Below, in pieces: positions 54,881 through 64,000 of a stretch of DNA of 64,000 nucleotides (its first letter is position 1; each line of letters begins with the position of its first letter). The stretch spans positions 44,749,291-44,813,290 of the forward strand of contig NC_088875.1 in assembly GCF_032884065.1 (NCBI RefSeq), in the 5' to 3' direction. This DNA comes from Artemia franciscana (taxonomy: Eukaryota; Arthropoda; Branchiopoda; Anostraca; Artemiidae). A program made the translations under genes and the position numbers. The notes beneath the pieces are model-generated. The model saw only the letters and a list, made by a program, of their open reading frames with translations. It did no database searches and was not told the origin of the DNA.

Positions 54881-55323
54881 TGTACTTTCCATCTAACAGT
54901 GGTGTCTTAGAAACCTCATTGAGAACAACATATTGTTCAATCAAGCTGTCGGCAACTGATTCAGACACCAATTATCTTGTTGTTCATGGGCAGAGAATTT
55001 GATGCTCCGCAACCTGTAGAAAATTCTGAAATTCTTTAAGCTCTGCTTGTTCCTTTGCAACTGAAATATAATTACAGACATCATGACTTAATTTTACGAT
55101 ATCAAATGGAAGTTTGTTTATAGGCGGCAGAAGAACAGACCAAGAACAAATGGTAAACACCACCAATTACGGCAAGGCCGGGGAAATCATGTTTAATTGA
55201 AGTACTCAGGCCTTTGCGTTTGCCAAGTATTACACTGGCATTTTCCTGAAGCTGAATTTCATCAGAGTCGGGATCACAGAAACTTATATTAACAAAGAAG
55301 AATGTCAACATAAGATTCAACAC
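54881..55323 (-). pseudogene. hAT-like transposase relic
   Basis: The minus strand reads 'EIQLQENASVILGKRKGLST', 'SIKHDFPGLAVIGGVYHLF' and 'LVCSSAAYKQ'. After a frame change come 'KLPFDIVKLSHDVCNYISVA', 'KEQAELKEFQNFLQVAEHQI' and 'LCP', then past a stop 'ESVADSLIEQYVVLNEVS'. The order D-N-A-S-V-x-x-G-K-x-K-G ... F-P ... C-x-x-H ... V-x-x-Y ... F ... L-x-P-S-x-T-R-W ... L-E-Q-Y is that of the catalytic core of hAT-related transposase-like proteins. The RW motif is destroyed by stops. The first Asp is Glu here and the C-x-x-H Cys is Gly. Dead copy. Confidence 0.6.
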
Positions 55324-56359
55324 AGCAACGGAATATATTACTCCACTTATATCTGGGATATAATTTTTTTTACAGGAATAACAAATTGCTCAGAAATGCG
55401 ATATTTTTTCATTATTCAAAAAGTTAACATCTGTAAAATAAATTCCAAAACGTACCAATAATTAAACGTTTTTAGGGTCGTAACATAAAATATAACCAGT
55501 TATTTAAAACATACCAAAAATATTACGAAAGAAACCTCCGTGGCAATCCTGATTAGAAATATTATGTTTCTTTTATTTCTGTCTCCTAGGGCTCACAGAT
55601 GAGCCTGCACTACTTATTTCATGGGCTCATTTCCACGGCTTGGTCGCTTCGTTACAAAAGCTAGATGACAGCTAATATTATTTTAATATTCTGGCGGTAA
55701 TTTCAAATTTAAGAAACTCGTGGTCACTAGGGTCATGCTACATTGTGAAAGATGAATATCGTGCACCCGTTTAGAACTCATGAAAAAAAGAGTTTTAAAG
55801 TCCTTTTTGAACAAGATGAAGAGACGTTTGAAGTAGAGGCTGATGTCGGAGGATTCTTTAATGGTATGCAACGTGGGATTAGACTAGACCTAAGTAGGCT
55901 AGTCATAAATTACAGTTGGATTTAAGCAGTGTAGACCTAATGCTATATGTCATAATGCAAAGGATCAAGAGGCGAAGTCTAGAATTGGAATTGGAGAGAA
56001 GGAAATATGTTATAATTTTTTTTTACTTAATTGTATGCAGAATAATTGTAATTTACATATTCTGTCTGCAGTTCCACTATGCTATACCCCCTTCACCTTC
56101 AATATGCTAATGTATAGCCCAAGTTATTTATTTCTTGTGTGTTTTCTGTTTCTTGATTTTGTCAATCTTGGTTCAACATAGAGATAGGCTAGATGGGTTG
56201 AAACAAGAGTGATGCATGACAAAATGCATAGAAAATATATATTTTGGGTTACATAGCCTATTTGCATGGTATAAAGGGTTTGGTTATAAAGCCAGGTTAA
56301 ATTGTAGTCTAAATGTCTAAACTACAATTGTTTGTTGGCCTATTAGTAAGTAGGCTAGG
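55324..56359. other. No gene supported
   Basis: About 1 kb with short open frames only (for example 55916-56110), no repeats matched and no exon with both splice sites. Confidence 0.4.
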
Positions 56360-57020
56360 CTAAGAGTTTTTTTTTGGTAAAATTCTTGTTAATTGACTTC
56401 TTGCTATTTCAGAAAGGGTTTAGGTTAGGAAAACAGAACTTTCAGAGATGAATCTACAGACTAAAGTATGTTACGGGAAGGTATTTTGAAGCAACTACCT
56501 CCACTCCTTCTCCCTCTAGAGGGCCCTGACCTTTGATGACCTTTAAAAATATGTGTGTTATAAAAGTGAAACCTTGCAAAATAGATCATCTGCTTAATTG
56601 AAGTACAACAAAATTGTTTTCAGCTTCATAACTTTGCTCAATTCCACTTTATAAGGTTTTAAAGATATGCATATACATTTCCTGAATTTTGAAAAAAAAA
56701 CATTGATATGGCTCAAAATTCTACTCAAATAACAGGAATTGCATTTTTAGAACTAAAGGCAGAGAAAAAGCAACTAGTAAATGAAAATTACGGTAAAATG
56801 TTGTTTTATCAAAATTTCAATAGGTATAGGCTAGACCTCTCATGTAGGCAAATTTCAGAGCCCTCTAGAGGGAGAAGTAGTTGAGGTGGGTACTTTAAAA
56901 TACCTTCCCAGGACATATTTTAGCCTGTAGAGTCATCCCTGAAAGTTTCATTTTCCTAACCTAAACCCTTTCCAAGATAGCAAGAAGTCAATTAACTAGA
57001 ACTTTACCCTTTTGGTAAAT
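56360..57020. repeat. Inverted repeat, ~170-bp arms
   Basis: The left arm, about 56366-56530 (AATTCTTGTTAATTGACTTC ... CTCCCTCTAGAGGGC), and the right arm, about 56855-57015 (GCCCTCTAGAGGGAG ... GAAGTCAATTAACTAGAAC), are diverged reverse complements. The inner ends share the self-complementary CCTCTAGAGG. The ~320-base centre has no open frame of note. Confidence 0.85.
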
Positions 57021-57184
57021 AGCCTATATTTTCTTCCCAATAGCACCAACTATACACTTAAGCCAAAGGTAGGATTAAAGGCATAGGCTAGAATATCCTG
57101 CTTATAAATATAATAGAGAAAACATACAATTGCAAGTAAAATTGTAGCTTACAACATAATTTAGCTAGGATGAAAGTTGATAAA

Positions 57185-57725
57185 TCACTTGATGCCTTCT
57201 TTATGCTCTTTCATAATTCAGTAACCACTTTTGGGGTAACTTCCATTACCCCAAACAGCCCTTGGTCACCAAAATTTTCAGAGCATTTTTCTAAAGGAAA
57301 AGCTGGCTAGTGAGAAAAAAAGAAGCCATTTGTAGCTGATTCAGGATTTATAATTATTATTTTTCATAGTCTTAATGCTAAATGACATTTGAAAATACAT
57401 TTTTTTAAAGAACTAGAAACCCCTCTTAAAAATAGTGTCATTTTTTGGAGTTTCAGTCTCATTTAACAATATTCAGCAAATTTGCTTTCTTAATATCATT
57501 TTACTATTAATACTAAGGAAAATAGTAATTACCATTCCAGAATCAGCTGCAAATGGGAATTTTTCTAACTAGACAGTTTTTTTAAGAACATGTTTTAACT
57601 TTTTGGCAACTAGGCTATGGACTGTTTTACCTTTTAAGACCCAATTAAAGGCTCAAAATGGAATTTGCCCCTGAAATGATATTTTAACTATGAAAGAGCA
57701 TAACAAAAGGCATCAAGTGTTGTGT
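57185..57725. repeat. Second inverted repeat, imperfect
   Basis: CACTTGATGCCTTCTTTATGCTCTTTCAT (from 57192) pairs with ATGAAAGAGCATAACAAAAGGCATCAAGTG (ending about 57720). An inner pair, TTTGTAGCTGATTC (57332) and GAATCAGCTGCAAA (57540), continues it. It is another foldback family, following directly on the previous one. Confidence 0.75.
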
Positions 57726-59058
57726 CCATGTTAATCATAGCATACTTAGGAAATTTATGCAATTAGGCTCTGCACTCATGCTCTTTCCACATACAACAAT
57801 TGCTGACATTCCAATTACATCTTCCTAATGGGGTCAGATATAACCCAAGATTTATGCAAAAGTGTGCTAATTTTTTTGATAATCCAGCTTAAAGACTACT
57901 TCTAAGGTAAGAATGTTTTAGTAGCAAGAGTGTTACAATTGAATATTCTTTCCAAGTAAAACAGTTGCCACCATGATAATTATCCTCCACCCCTTCCCCA
58001 ATGGTGCCAGATATAGCCTTGGGCATAATGTAAGAAAACAATTGGAAGGAACCCTGGAAATGTGGTTCTTATGAACTTTTTGAAAAAACAAACTCTAGAT
58101 GAGAGACTTCTGCTATCTTTGAAGTAGTTGAGTCAGGTAAATTAAACTTTCTGGAATAGTTCCAGAACTGAACCTAAACTAGTTCCAAAGTACAATTGAA
58201 ACTTTCTAAAAAATATAGATGTCTAAGTGGTCTATCCCTGAAAAGTTAAATAAAAGAAGGTACTTATCAGTTATATAATAAACACTATAAAATTTCAACA
58301 CAAGGTAACTTCTTTATACTGGTCAAGTAACTGGTCAGACTTGTCAGGTAACTTCTTTATACTGTCAATCATTTGGATGGCAAAGTTTAGATGGGATAAT
58401 AACTGGTTAGTTTGCTTTGACTAGTGATAGGATATAGTGTCTCACCATGGATGTTCAAGTTAAAAGTATAGAGACTGTAGGATTCCATAAAGTGGTGTAA
58501 TAAATGATGTCAAGGTACACCCTGCCATCATTTACAATCATACTTAGTACAGTACATGTGGTGGGCAGCAGCAAAGGCAAAAGAAAGACTTTTTGTTTTA
58601 TTTCATTAGCTTTATCAAAAGTTCACTTTTCAAGTGTTTATTATATAACCAATAAGTGCCTAAAAGAATTTGAATCTTAAGTGTGCCTAAAAGCTGTCTG
58701 GGTAAAATTGCTGAATAGTGGCTCTCCAGAAGGAGACACACTAGAACAAAAAGAGGCACTTTTGGATTGCTTGTTTAGGCTTTTGTTTATGGTTGAAGTT
58801 GCATTTATGACAATTCAACTCTAGCTTCCCTGATAGTCCCATATATAGCCTTTTCAGGTTTTAGGTTTTTTTACCTTTTCAGGTTTTTAGGTTTTCTTTT
58901 CATCTGAAATTTGGTTTTCTTTTGTAAGCCTATCTGCCTTTCAGACCAGGCTAGAAGCAAGCTTAATGCATGAAATTTGCTAGTTAGGTAGGAGCAGAAA
59001 AGTCCTTAAGGAACCTACAAAAATAAAACACTAATTTACAGTACAGTATTTGTCATTT
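57726..59058. other. No gene; small repeats
   Basis: GGTAACTTCTTTATACTG occurs twice (58304 and 58347). CTTATCAGTTATATAATAAACACT (about 58264) has a near complement AGTGTTTATTATATAACCAATAAG (about 58635). CCTTTTCAGGTTTTTAGGTTTT is locally duplicated at 58852-58900. No coding sequence. Confidence 0.55.
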
Positions 59059-59695
59059 TTGTCTAACTGTTCCTTGACAAATTTTTGGGAGGACTAATTA
59101 AAAAAAAAACTTTCCAAAAAAGAAGTTTTTCAAAGAAATGTAAAGGCCATATTAAACTTAAGATCAGCAGATACAAATACCTGTTAAAATTCAAACTTGT
59201 CATGAAATGACAAGAAATTACTATTAAAGAATAAATGAAACAAAAACGAACAGGAATTAAATAAACAATCATAGCAAAAAACTATGATTTTTATTTTTTT
59301 GATTTTGTTTTTTTTTCAAGCTTGATTTGCATATTCAGTTGAAGTTTGACTCGTTTTAAGATTTATTTATGCATTTATATTAGTACCTATTGTATGTTTG
59401 TTTGCTATGATTATTTATCTAATTTCTGTTCGTTTTGTGTTTCATTTATTCTTTAATAGCAATTTCTTGTAATTGATTCATTTATATTAATACTTGTGGT
59501 AGGTTTTTTTGCTATGATTGTTTATTTAACTTTTTTTTGTTCTGGATTTCAATTATTCTTTAATAGTAATTTCTTGTTGTCTCTAGTTTTAATTTCAGTT
59601 TTAAAAACAGGTATTTGTATCTGCTGATCTTAAGTTTAATATGGCCTTTACTTTTCTTTGAAAAAAATTTTGACAAATTTTCTTTTTAAATTAAT
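59059..59695. repeat. Inverted repeat with duplicated right arm
   Basis: The left arm, about 59063-59275 (AAATTTTTGGGAGG..., AGGCCATATTAAACTTAAG, ATTACTATTAAAGAATAAAT, AATAAACAATCATAGC), has its reverse complement at about 59505-59690. A second partial complement (GCTATGATTATTTATCTAAT ... CATTTATTCTTTAATAGC) lies at 59403-59470. The right arm was therefore partly duplicated. The centre is T-rich. Confidence 0.85.
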
Positions 59696-59879
59696 TCTTG
59701 TTTGTTTCTGATTGTAAAAACTTTCAAGTTTTTAGAAAATACCTTATTTCAAAATAATTTTTTTTTAACATCAAACTTTCTTCAAAGTGTCAAAACTGGT
59801 ATCAAAGTAAAGAAAGCATTTAAGTAAACAAGGTATCAAAGTAAACAAAGTATCAAAGTAACAACAAGCAAGTTCCATA
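59696..59879. other. AT-rich junction
   Basis: Includes a short repeat AGTAAACAAAGTATCAAAGTA (59815-59862) just before the satellite-like array starts. Confidence 0.6.
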
Positions 59880-62800
59880 ACTCAGAGACATTTTTCCCTG
59901 GACTGGAGGGGGTTTCAAACCTGGAAGCATATTTGTTTGGTCTTTGAAGTATTTTTGAACAAAATGGCTACCTCAAAATTTTGACTGGATGCCCTTTGGG
60001 AGAGTGGGTCATTAATTAATTCCCCATTGATCAATTCCTAATCAAATGAGCCCCCTCCAAAGTGAATACAACCACCCCTTCCACAAAAAACTGATATTCT
60101 AATAACAGGCAACTTATATAAGTTACAATCCTTTCCCTGGGGGGTATGCAGGATTTCTCAACCCCCTAAGTTATAACAATTTGAATTTAGGACTATTTTG
60201 AATAAATGGTTATTTTAAAAATTTTATAAAAAGTATTTAGAGGAAAAAGACACAGGAGAGGGAGCTTCTTGCTTCTTGATGATTTTCGATTTTTAAAAAG
60301 GGCCCAATAAATTTTGATTTCTGGTCAAATGAACTTCCGGCAATACGACCATGCCTTCTATAGAAGCGTTATATGTTAATGATGGGCTGCTACTATAACT
60401 TAAGCTCTTTCCCCCAGGACTGAGGGTGGGGGAGGGGCTGCTAAGTCTGGAACCATAGATATTTGATATCTGGACAATTTTGAACAAAAGAGGCCAAATC
60501 AAAATTTTGTTCCAAAGCATTCAGAAAAAAATGCATAGGGGGAGGGTTGCATACCGTCTGATAACTCTTGACTTAAAAAAAGAGCTAAAACTTCCAATTT
60601 AAATCAAATGAGGCTTTTCCAAAGTCTATATGGTCACCCCTCCAATAAAATCCTTATATATGGACAATGGGCAACTTGCATAATTTACAGCCCTTGCCTA
60701 GGAGCAGTGGGAGGTTTTGTCAACTTCTAAGGAATAATTGTTTTAATTGCTTTACCTTGTGACTATTTTGGACATAATGCCCATCTCAAGATTTTGATTG
60801 GATGCGTTTGGAGAAAAGAGGGCATGGAAAGGTCTTGATGCCCTCCAATCAGATTTGGCTCTTAAAAAGGCATTATAAATTATTGTTTCTAATTGAATGA
60901 GCCCCCTCCAAAGTTTATAACGCCACCCGTTGCATATGAAGTGTCCCTGGAGAAAAAAATTGGAGCCTTATGACCTTGTGGTTGGTGCCTATCACTTTTG
61001 ACTCCTAAATGGGGAACTAGGAGTAGAACTTTCAATTTCAAATCATTTGAGTTCCCTCTACAGTTTATATGACCTCCTTTTCTGTAAAACTTTATATGCC
61101 CCCGGGGCATAAGTTAAAACCCTTCTCCCAGGTATGAGGGGGTATGTAGACCCCAAAGTTTTGTCATCTGGTTGTTGAAGTATTTCAAACAAAATGGCTA
61201 TCTCAAAATTTTGATTGAGTGTATTTCGGGAAAACAGGGTAGGGGTTGGGGGCATATGCCAGCTGATCACTTTTGATGACTCTTAAAAAGGTAAATAGAA
61301 ATTTCAATTTCCAGTCAAGTGAGCCATTATTATTATTATATAACTATTATTATTATTATCTGATGTTTATATGACCACACCTTAGAAAAAACAATAACTG
61401 TCCCTGGGGCATAACTTAGAACACTTCCCATGGTTCTCTGGGGGGGGCTTTGTTAGCCCCTGTTTTCTTTGTTATTTGGTCTTTAAACTATTTGAACAAA
61501 ATGACTGTCTCAAAATGTTAATCAAATTCATTTTGGGGAAAAGAGGCCTTGGGGAGGGGGCTAGTTGCCCTCTGGTCACTTTTGACTCTTAAAAAGGACA
61601 CTAGAAATTCCAATTTACAGTCAAATGAGCCCCTTCCAAAGTTTATACCACCCTCCCTTCCATAGAAACCTTATATGCCTTAGGGCATAATTTACAACAA
61701 TTGTCCTCAGGTTTTGGTGGGCTGTGTTATCCCTGAAGTCTTTGTTACATGATCTTTGGTCTATCTTGAACAAAATGGCTATTAAAAAAAATGGATGTAT
61801 TTGGGGAAAAGAGGGTTGGCACAGGGGGGGGGGGGCTAGTTGCAATCAGATCACTTTTGACTATTAAAAAGGGATTTAGATTTTTCAGTTTCTAATCATT
61901 TGAGCTCTCTGAGGTTTATACAACCATTTCTTCCATAAAAACTTTATATGCTGCCTGGGCATAAGCTACAACCCTTCCTCCAGGCACTAGGGAAGGTTTT
62001 GTTAACCCCAAAGTTTTTGTTATCTGATCGTTGGACTATTTCAAACAAACTAACAATGTCAAATTTGGATCAGATGCATTTGTGGGAAAGAGGAAGTGTG
62101 CGTGTTTTGTGGGGGGGGGAGGGTTAGATGCCCTCCAATCCTTTTTTACTCATAAAATGGTAACTAGAACTTTTAATTTCCAATCAAATAAGCCACCTCT
62201 GAAGTTTATACAACCTCCCCTTGCATAAAAACCTTGTATGCCATCAAGACATAACTTAAAACACTTGCCCATGGGCTCTGGGGGATTTGTGTTGACTCCA
62301 GAGTTTTAAATATCTGATTTTTGAACTATTTTTAACAAAATGGCTACCTCAAAGTTATGATTGGATTGGTCTGGAGTTGCCCTTTGGTTGCTTTTGACTC
62401 TTTAAAGTGAACTAGAACTTCGAATTTCCAATCAAATGAACCCTCTCTAATGTTTATACAAGCATCCCTTCTATAAGAACCGTATATGCCTTCGGGGCAT
62501 AACTTACAATGCCTGCCTCCAGGCACCTGGGGGTTGTATCAACCCCCGAGTTTTTACTATCTGATGTTGAACTTTTTTCTTAACAAAATGGCCATCCCAA
62601 AATTTTTGTCAGATGGGCCTGAGGAGGAAAAGGCATGGGGGGGGGGGTTAGTTGCCCTCTGATCTCTTTTTTACTCATAAGAAGTGAACTAGAACTTTCA
62701 ATTTCCAGTCAAATGAGCCCTCTTCAAAGTTTATACAAGCATCTCTTCTATAAGAACCATATATGCCCCCAGGGCATAACTTACAACGCCTGCCTTTGGG

Positions 62801-63295
62801 CCCTGGGGAAATTTGTCAACCCTTTAGTTTTATTATCTAATGTTTGAACTATTTTTAACAAAATAGCTATCTCAAAATTTTATCAGATGGCTTTGGAGAA
62901 AACGGCCTAAGGGGGGGAGGGGCTAGTTACCCTCCCGACCCTGGGGGGTTGGGTTGACGCCAGATTTTTGTTATATGATCTTTGAACTTTTGTTAACAAA
63001 ATGTAGTGGGGAAAAAACGGCATTGGGGGGGGGGCTAGTTGCCCTCTAATCTCTTTTGAATCTTAAAAAGTGAACTAGAACTTTCAATTTTCAATCAAAT
63101 AAGCCCTCTCTGAAGTTTATATGAGCATCTCTTCTATAAGAACCATATTTGTTCCCCCAGGGCATAACTTTCAATGCCTGCTTTTGATCACTTTTGATTC
63201 TTAAAAGGGCACTAGAACCCCCAATTTTTAATCGAATGAGCCCCCTCTGAAATTTTTATGATGACCACTTCTATGTGAAGTGCCTCTGCGGAGGG
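59880..63295. repeat. Satellite-like tandem array, ~12 degenerate units
   Basis: Units of about 250-310 bases (one shorter, near 62990) share the boxes GGGCATAACTTACAACCCTT, TGAACTATTTTGAACAAAAT, GGCTATCTCAAAATTTTGAT, GGGGCTAGTTGCCCTC, AAAAAGGGCACTAGAAC, TTCAATTTCCAATCAAATGA, GCCCCCTCCAAAGTTTATA and AAAACCTTATATGCCCC. The 'ACAAAATGG' anchor occurs near 59958, 60198, 60486, 60772, 61189, 61495, 61768, 62046, 62335, 62585, 62860 and 62996. Divergence between units is high, with variable poly-G tracts. No unit encodes a conserved protein. Confidence 0.9.
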
Positions 63296-63456
63296 GGGGG
63301 GGAAGTAATAAATGAATAATGAAACATAGGAGCCATACAGCCTTTACTATAGGCAACGGTATCTGAAATACATCTTTGTTTATAAGTGTGCCTTTTAGAT
63401 ATTTTACCTCCCATTATATCTTTTTTCAGCTTTTTATTGATATTTTATGTTTTTAG
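63296..63456. other. Probable intron end before the plus-strand exon
   Basis: Sequence between the array and the exon, ending in the T-rich stretch 'TTGATATTTTATGTTTTTAG'. Confidence 0.45.
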
Positions 63457-63575
63457 ATGGTAAATATTGTTGGGTTGCTGCTGGTCCAATATTTGAAGTT
63501 TATGAAACATGCAAAGGTAGAAAAACCATTGCCAGGAACTTGTCATTTTTTGTTGGAGAAAATAGTCAGCTCACT
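63457..63575 (+). CDS. Predicted internal exon of an unidentified host gene
   Basis: The acceptor TTTTATGTTTTTAG precedes ATGGTAAATATTG, and the donor is CTCACT|GTAAGT at 63575/63576. It is 119 bp: two bases finish a codon begun upstream (G|AT would give Asp), then 39 codons, ending in phase 0. The product is 'GKYCWVAAGPIFEVYETCKG' then 'RKTIARNLSFFVGENSQLT'. The 'W-V-A-A-G ... FEVYET' pattern recalls a beta-propeller blade, but that is only an impression. The canonical donor, open frame and non-repetitive character support a real exon. The adjacent exons lie to the left inside or beyond the satellite array and to the right of the window. Confidence 0.6.
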
Positions 63576-63621
63576 GTAAGTACTTGACGTTAGTCTCTGT
63601 AAATGAAAGTATCTGTTCTTG

Positions 63622-64000
63622 TGTTGTATGGAATAAAACAACTGCATCCATTAGTCTCTATTTGAGGAGGATAAACTGGACCACTGTAGATTATTTCTAC
63701 TAACAAACCCGGTAATAAACCCGGTGTTGTATGGAATGAAGTAACTGCATCCATTAGTCTCTATTTGAGGAGGATAAACTGGACCACTGTAGACTATTTC
63801 TACTAACAAACCCTGTAATAAACCCGGTGTTGTATGGAATAAAACAACTGCATCCATTAGTCTCTATTTGAGGAGGATAAACTGGACCACTGTAGACTAC
63901 TTCTACTAACAAACCCAGTAATAAACCCGGTGTTGTATGGAATAAAACAACTGCATCCATTATTCTCTATTTGAGGAGGATAAACTGGATCACTGTAGAC
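63622..64000. repeat. 103-bp tandem repeat, runs off right edge
   Basis: GTTGTATGGAATAAAACAAC recurs at 63622, 63725, 63828 and 63931, so the period is exactly 103. Units contain CTATTTGAGGAGGATAAACT and AATAAACCCGGTGTTGTATG and differ by only a few bases, so the array is young. It lies inside the intron after the exon at 63457-63575 and continues past the window. The open frames on the minus strand are repeat products. Confidence 0.97.

Noticed and set aside
63651..63960. Minus-strand repeat protein with 34-residue units
   Set aside because: The period is 103, not a multiple of three, so frames shift each unit. The frames are short and follow the tandem array.

Overview
The window looks like a piece of an intron-rich, repeat-saturated, AT-rich animal genome, most likely an arthropod. 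Several repeat families here (the tail 'ACCAAGTGCCATA' family and the 'CTGAAAGTAAGGAGCGAC' foldback family) resemble what I remember of brine-shrimp (Artemia) sequence. That is recollection, not a search result. I see no operon, no prokaryotic gene organisation, no CRISPR array and no convincing tRNA or rRNA.

Host genes are a small part. Five candidate exons of one unidentified minus-strand gene (39763-39686, 39555-39436, 29196-29043, 28740-28535, 25078-24707) have splice sites and agree in reading phase. They encode a Pro/Gln-rich protein segment, and the introns are packed with repeats. A separate plus-strand exon lies at 63457-63575, and a weaker candidate starts at 45068.

Most of the rest is transposon-derived. 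The best-preserved element is a CR1/Jockey-like LINE on the minus strand (about 53650-48997). It has a frameshifted ORF1 and an almost intact 1024-residue ORF2 with an apurinic-type endonuclease and a reverse transcriptase. It has landed inside an older LINE, whose pieces lie on both sides. Decayed LINE pieces also occur at 1-502, 2052-2530, 3395-3990, 6250-6525, 14820-15490 plus 19655-21600 (one copy split by later insertions), 38450-38860, 40700-41470 and 44520-46215. A Penelope-like element remnant (4925-5880) keeps the end of a GIY-YIG endonuclease between inverted terminal repeats. A decayed hAT-like transposase lies near 54.9-55.3 kb.

Non-coding repeat families form the other large part. 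Three copies of a 2.1-2.8 kb element (6529, 17296, 29705) have an internal ~290-bp tandem repeat, a 3' hairpin and matching subterminal inverted repeats, like Helentron-derived HINE/DINE elements. Composite elements (15.5-17.1, 22.2-23.9, 27.4-28.4 kb) combine a satellite-like unit, a GGAAAA-rich minisatellite and long palindromes. The same satellite-like unit forms a ~3.4-kb array at 59.9-63.3 kb. Other tandem arrays have 96-bp (36.6-37.1 kb), ~130-bp (37.2-38.4 kb) and 103-bp (63.6-64.0 kb) periods.
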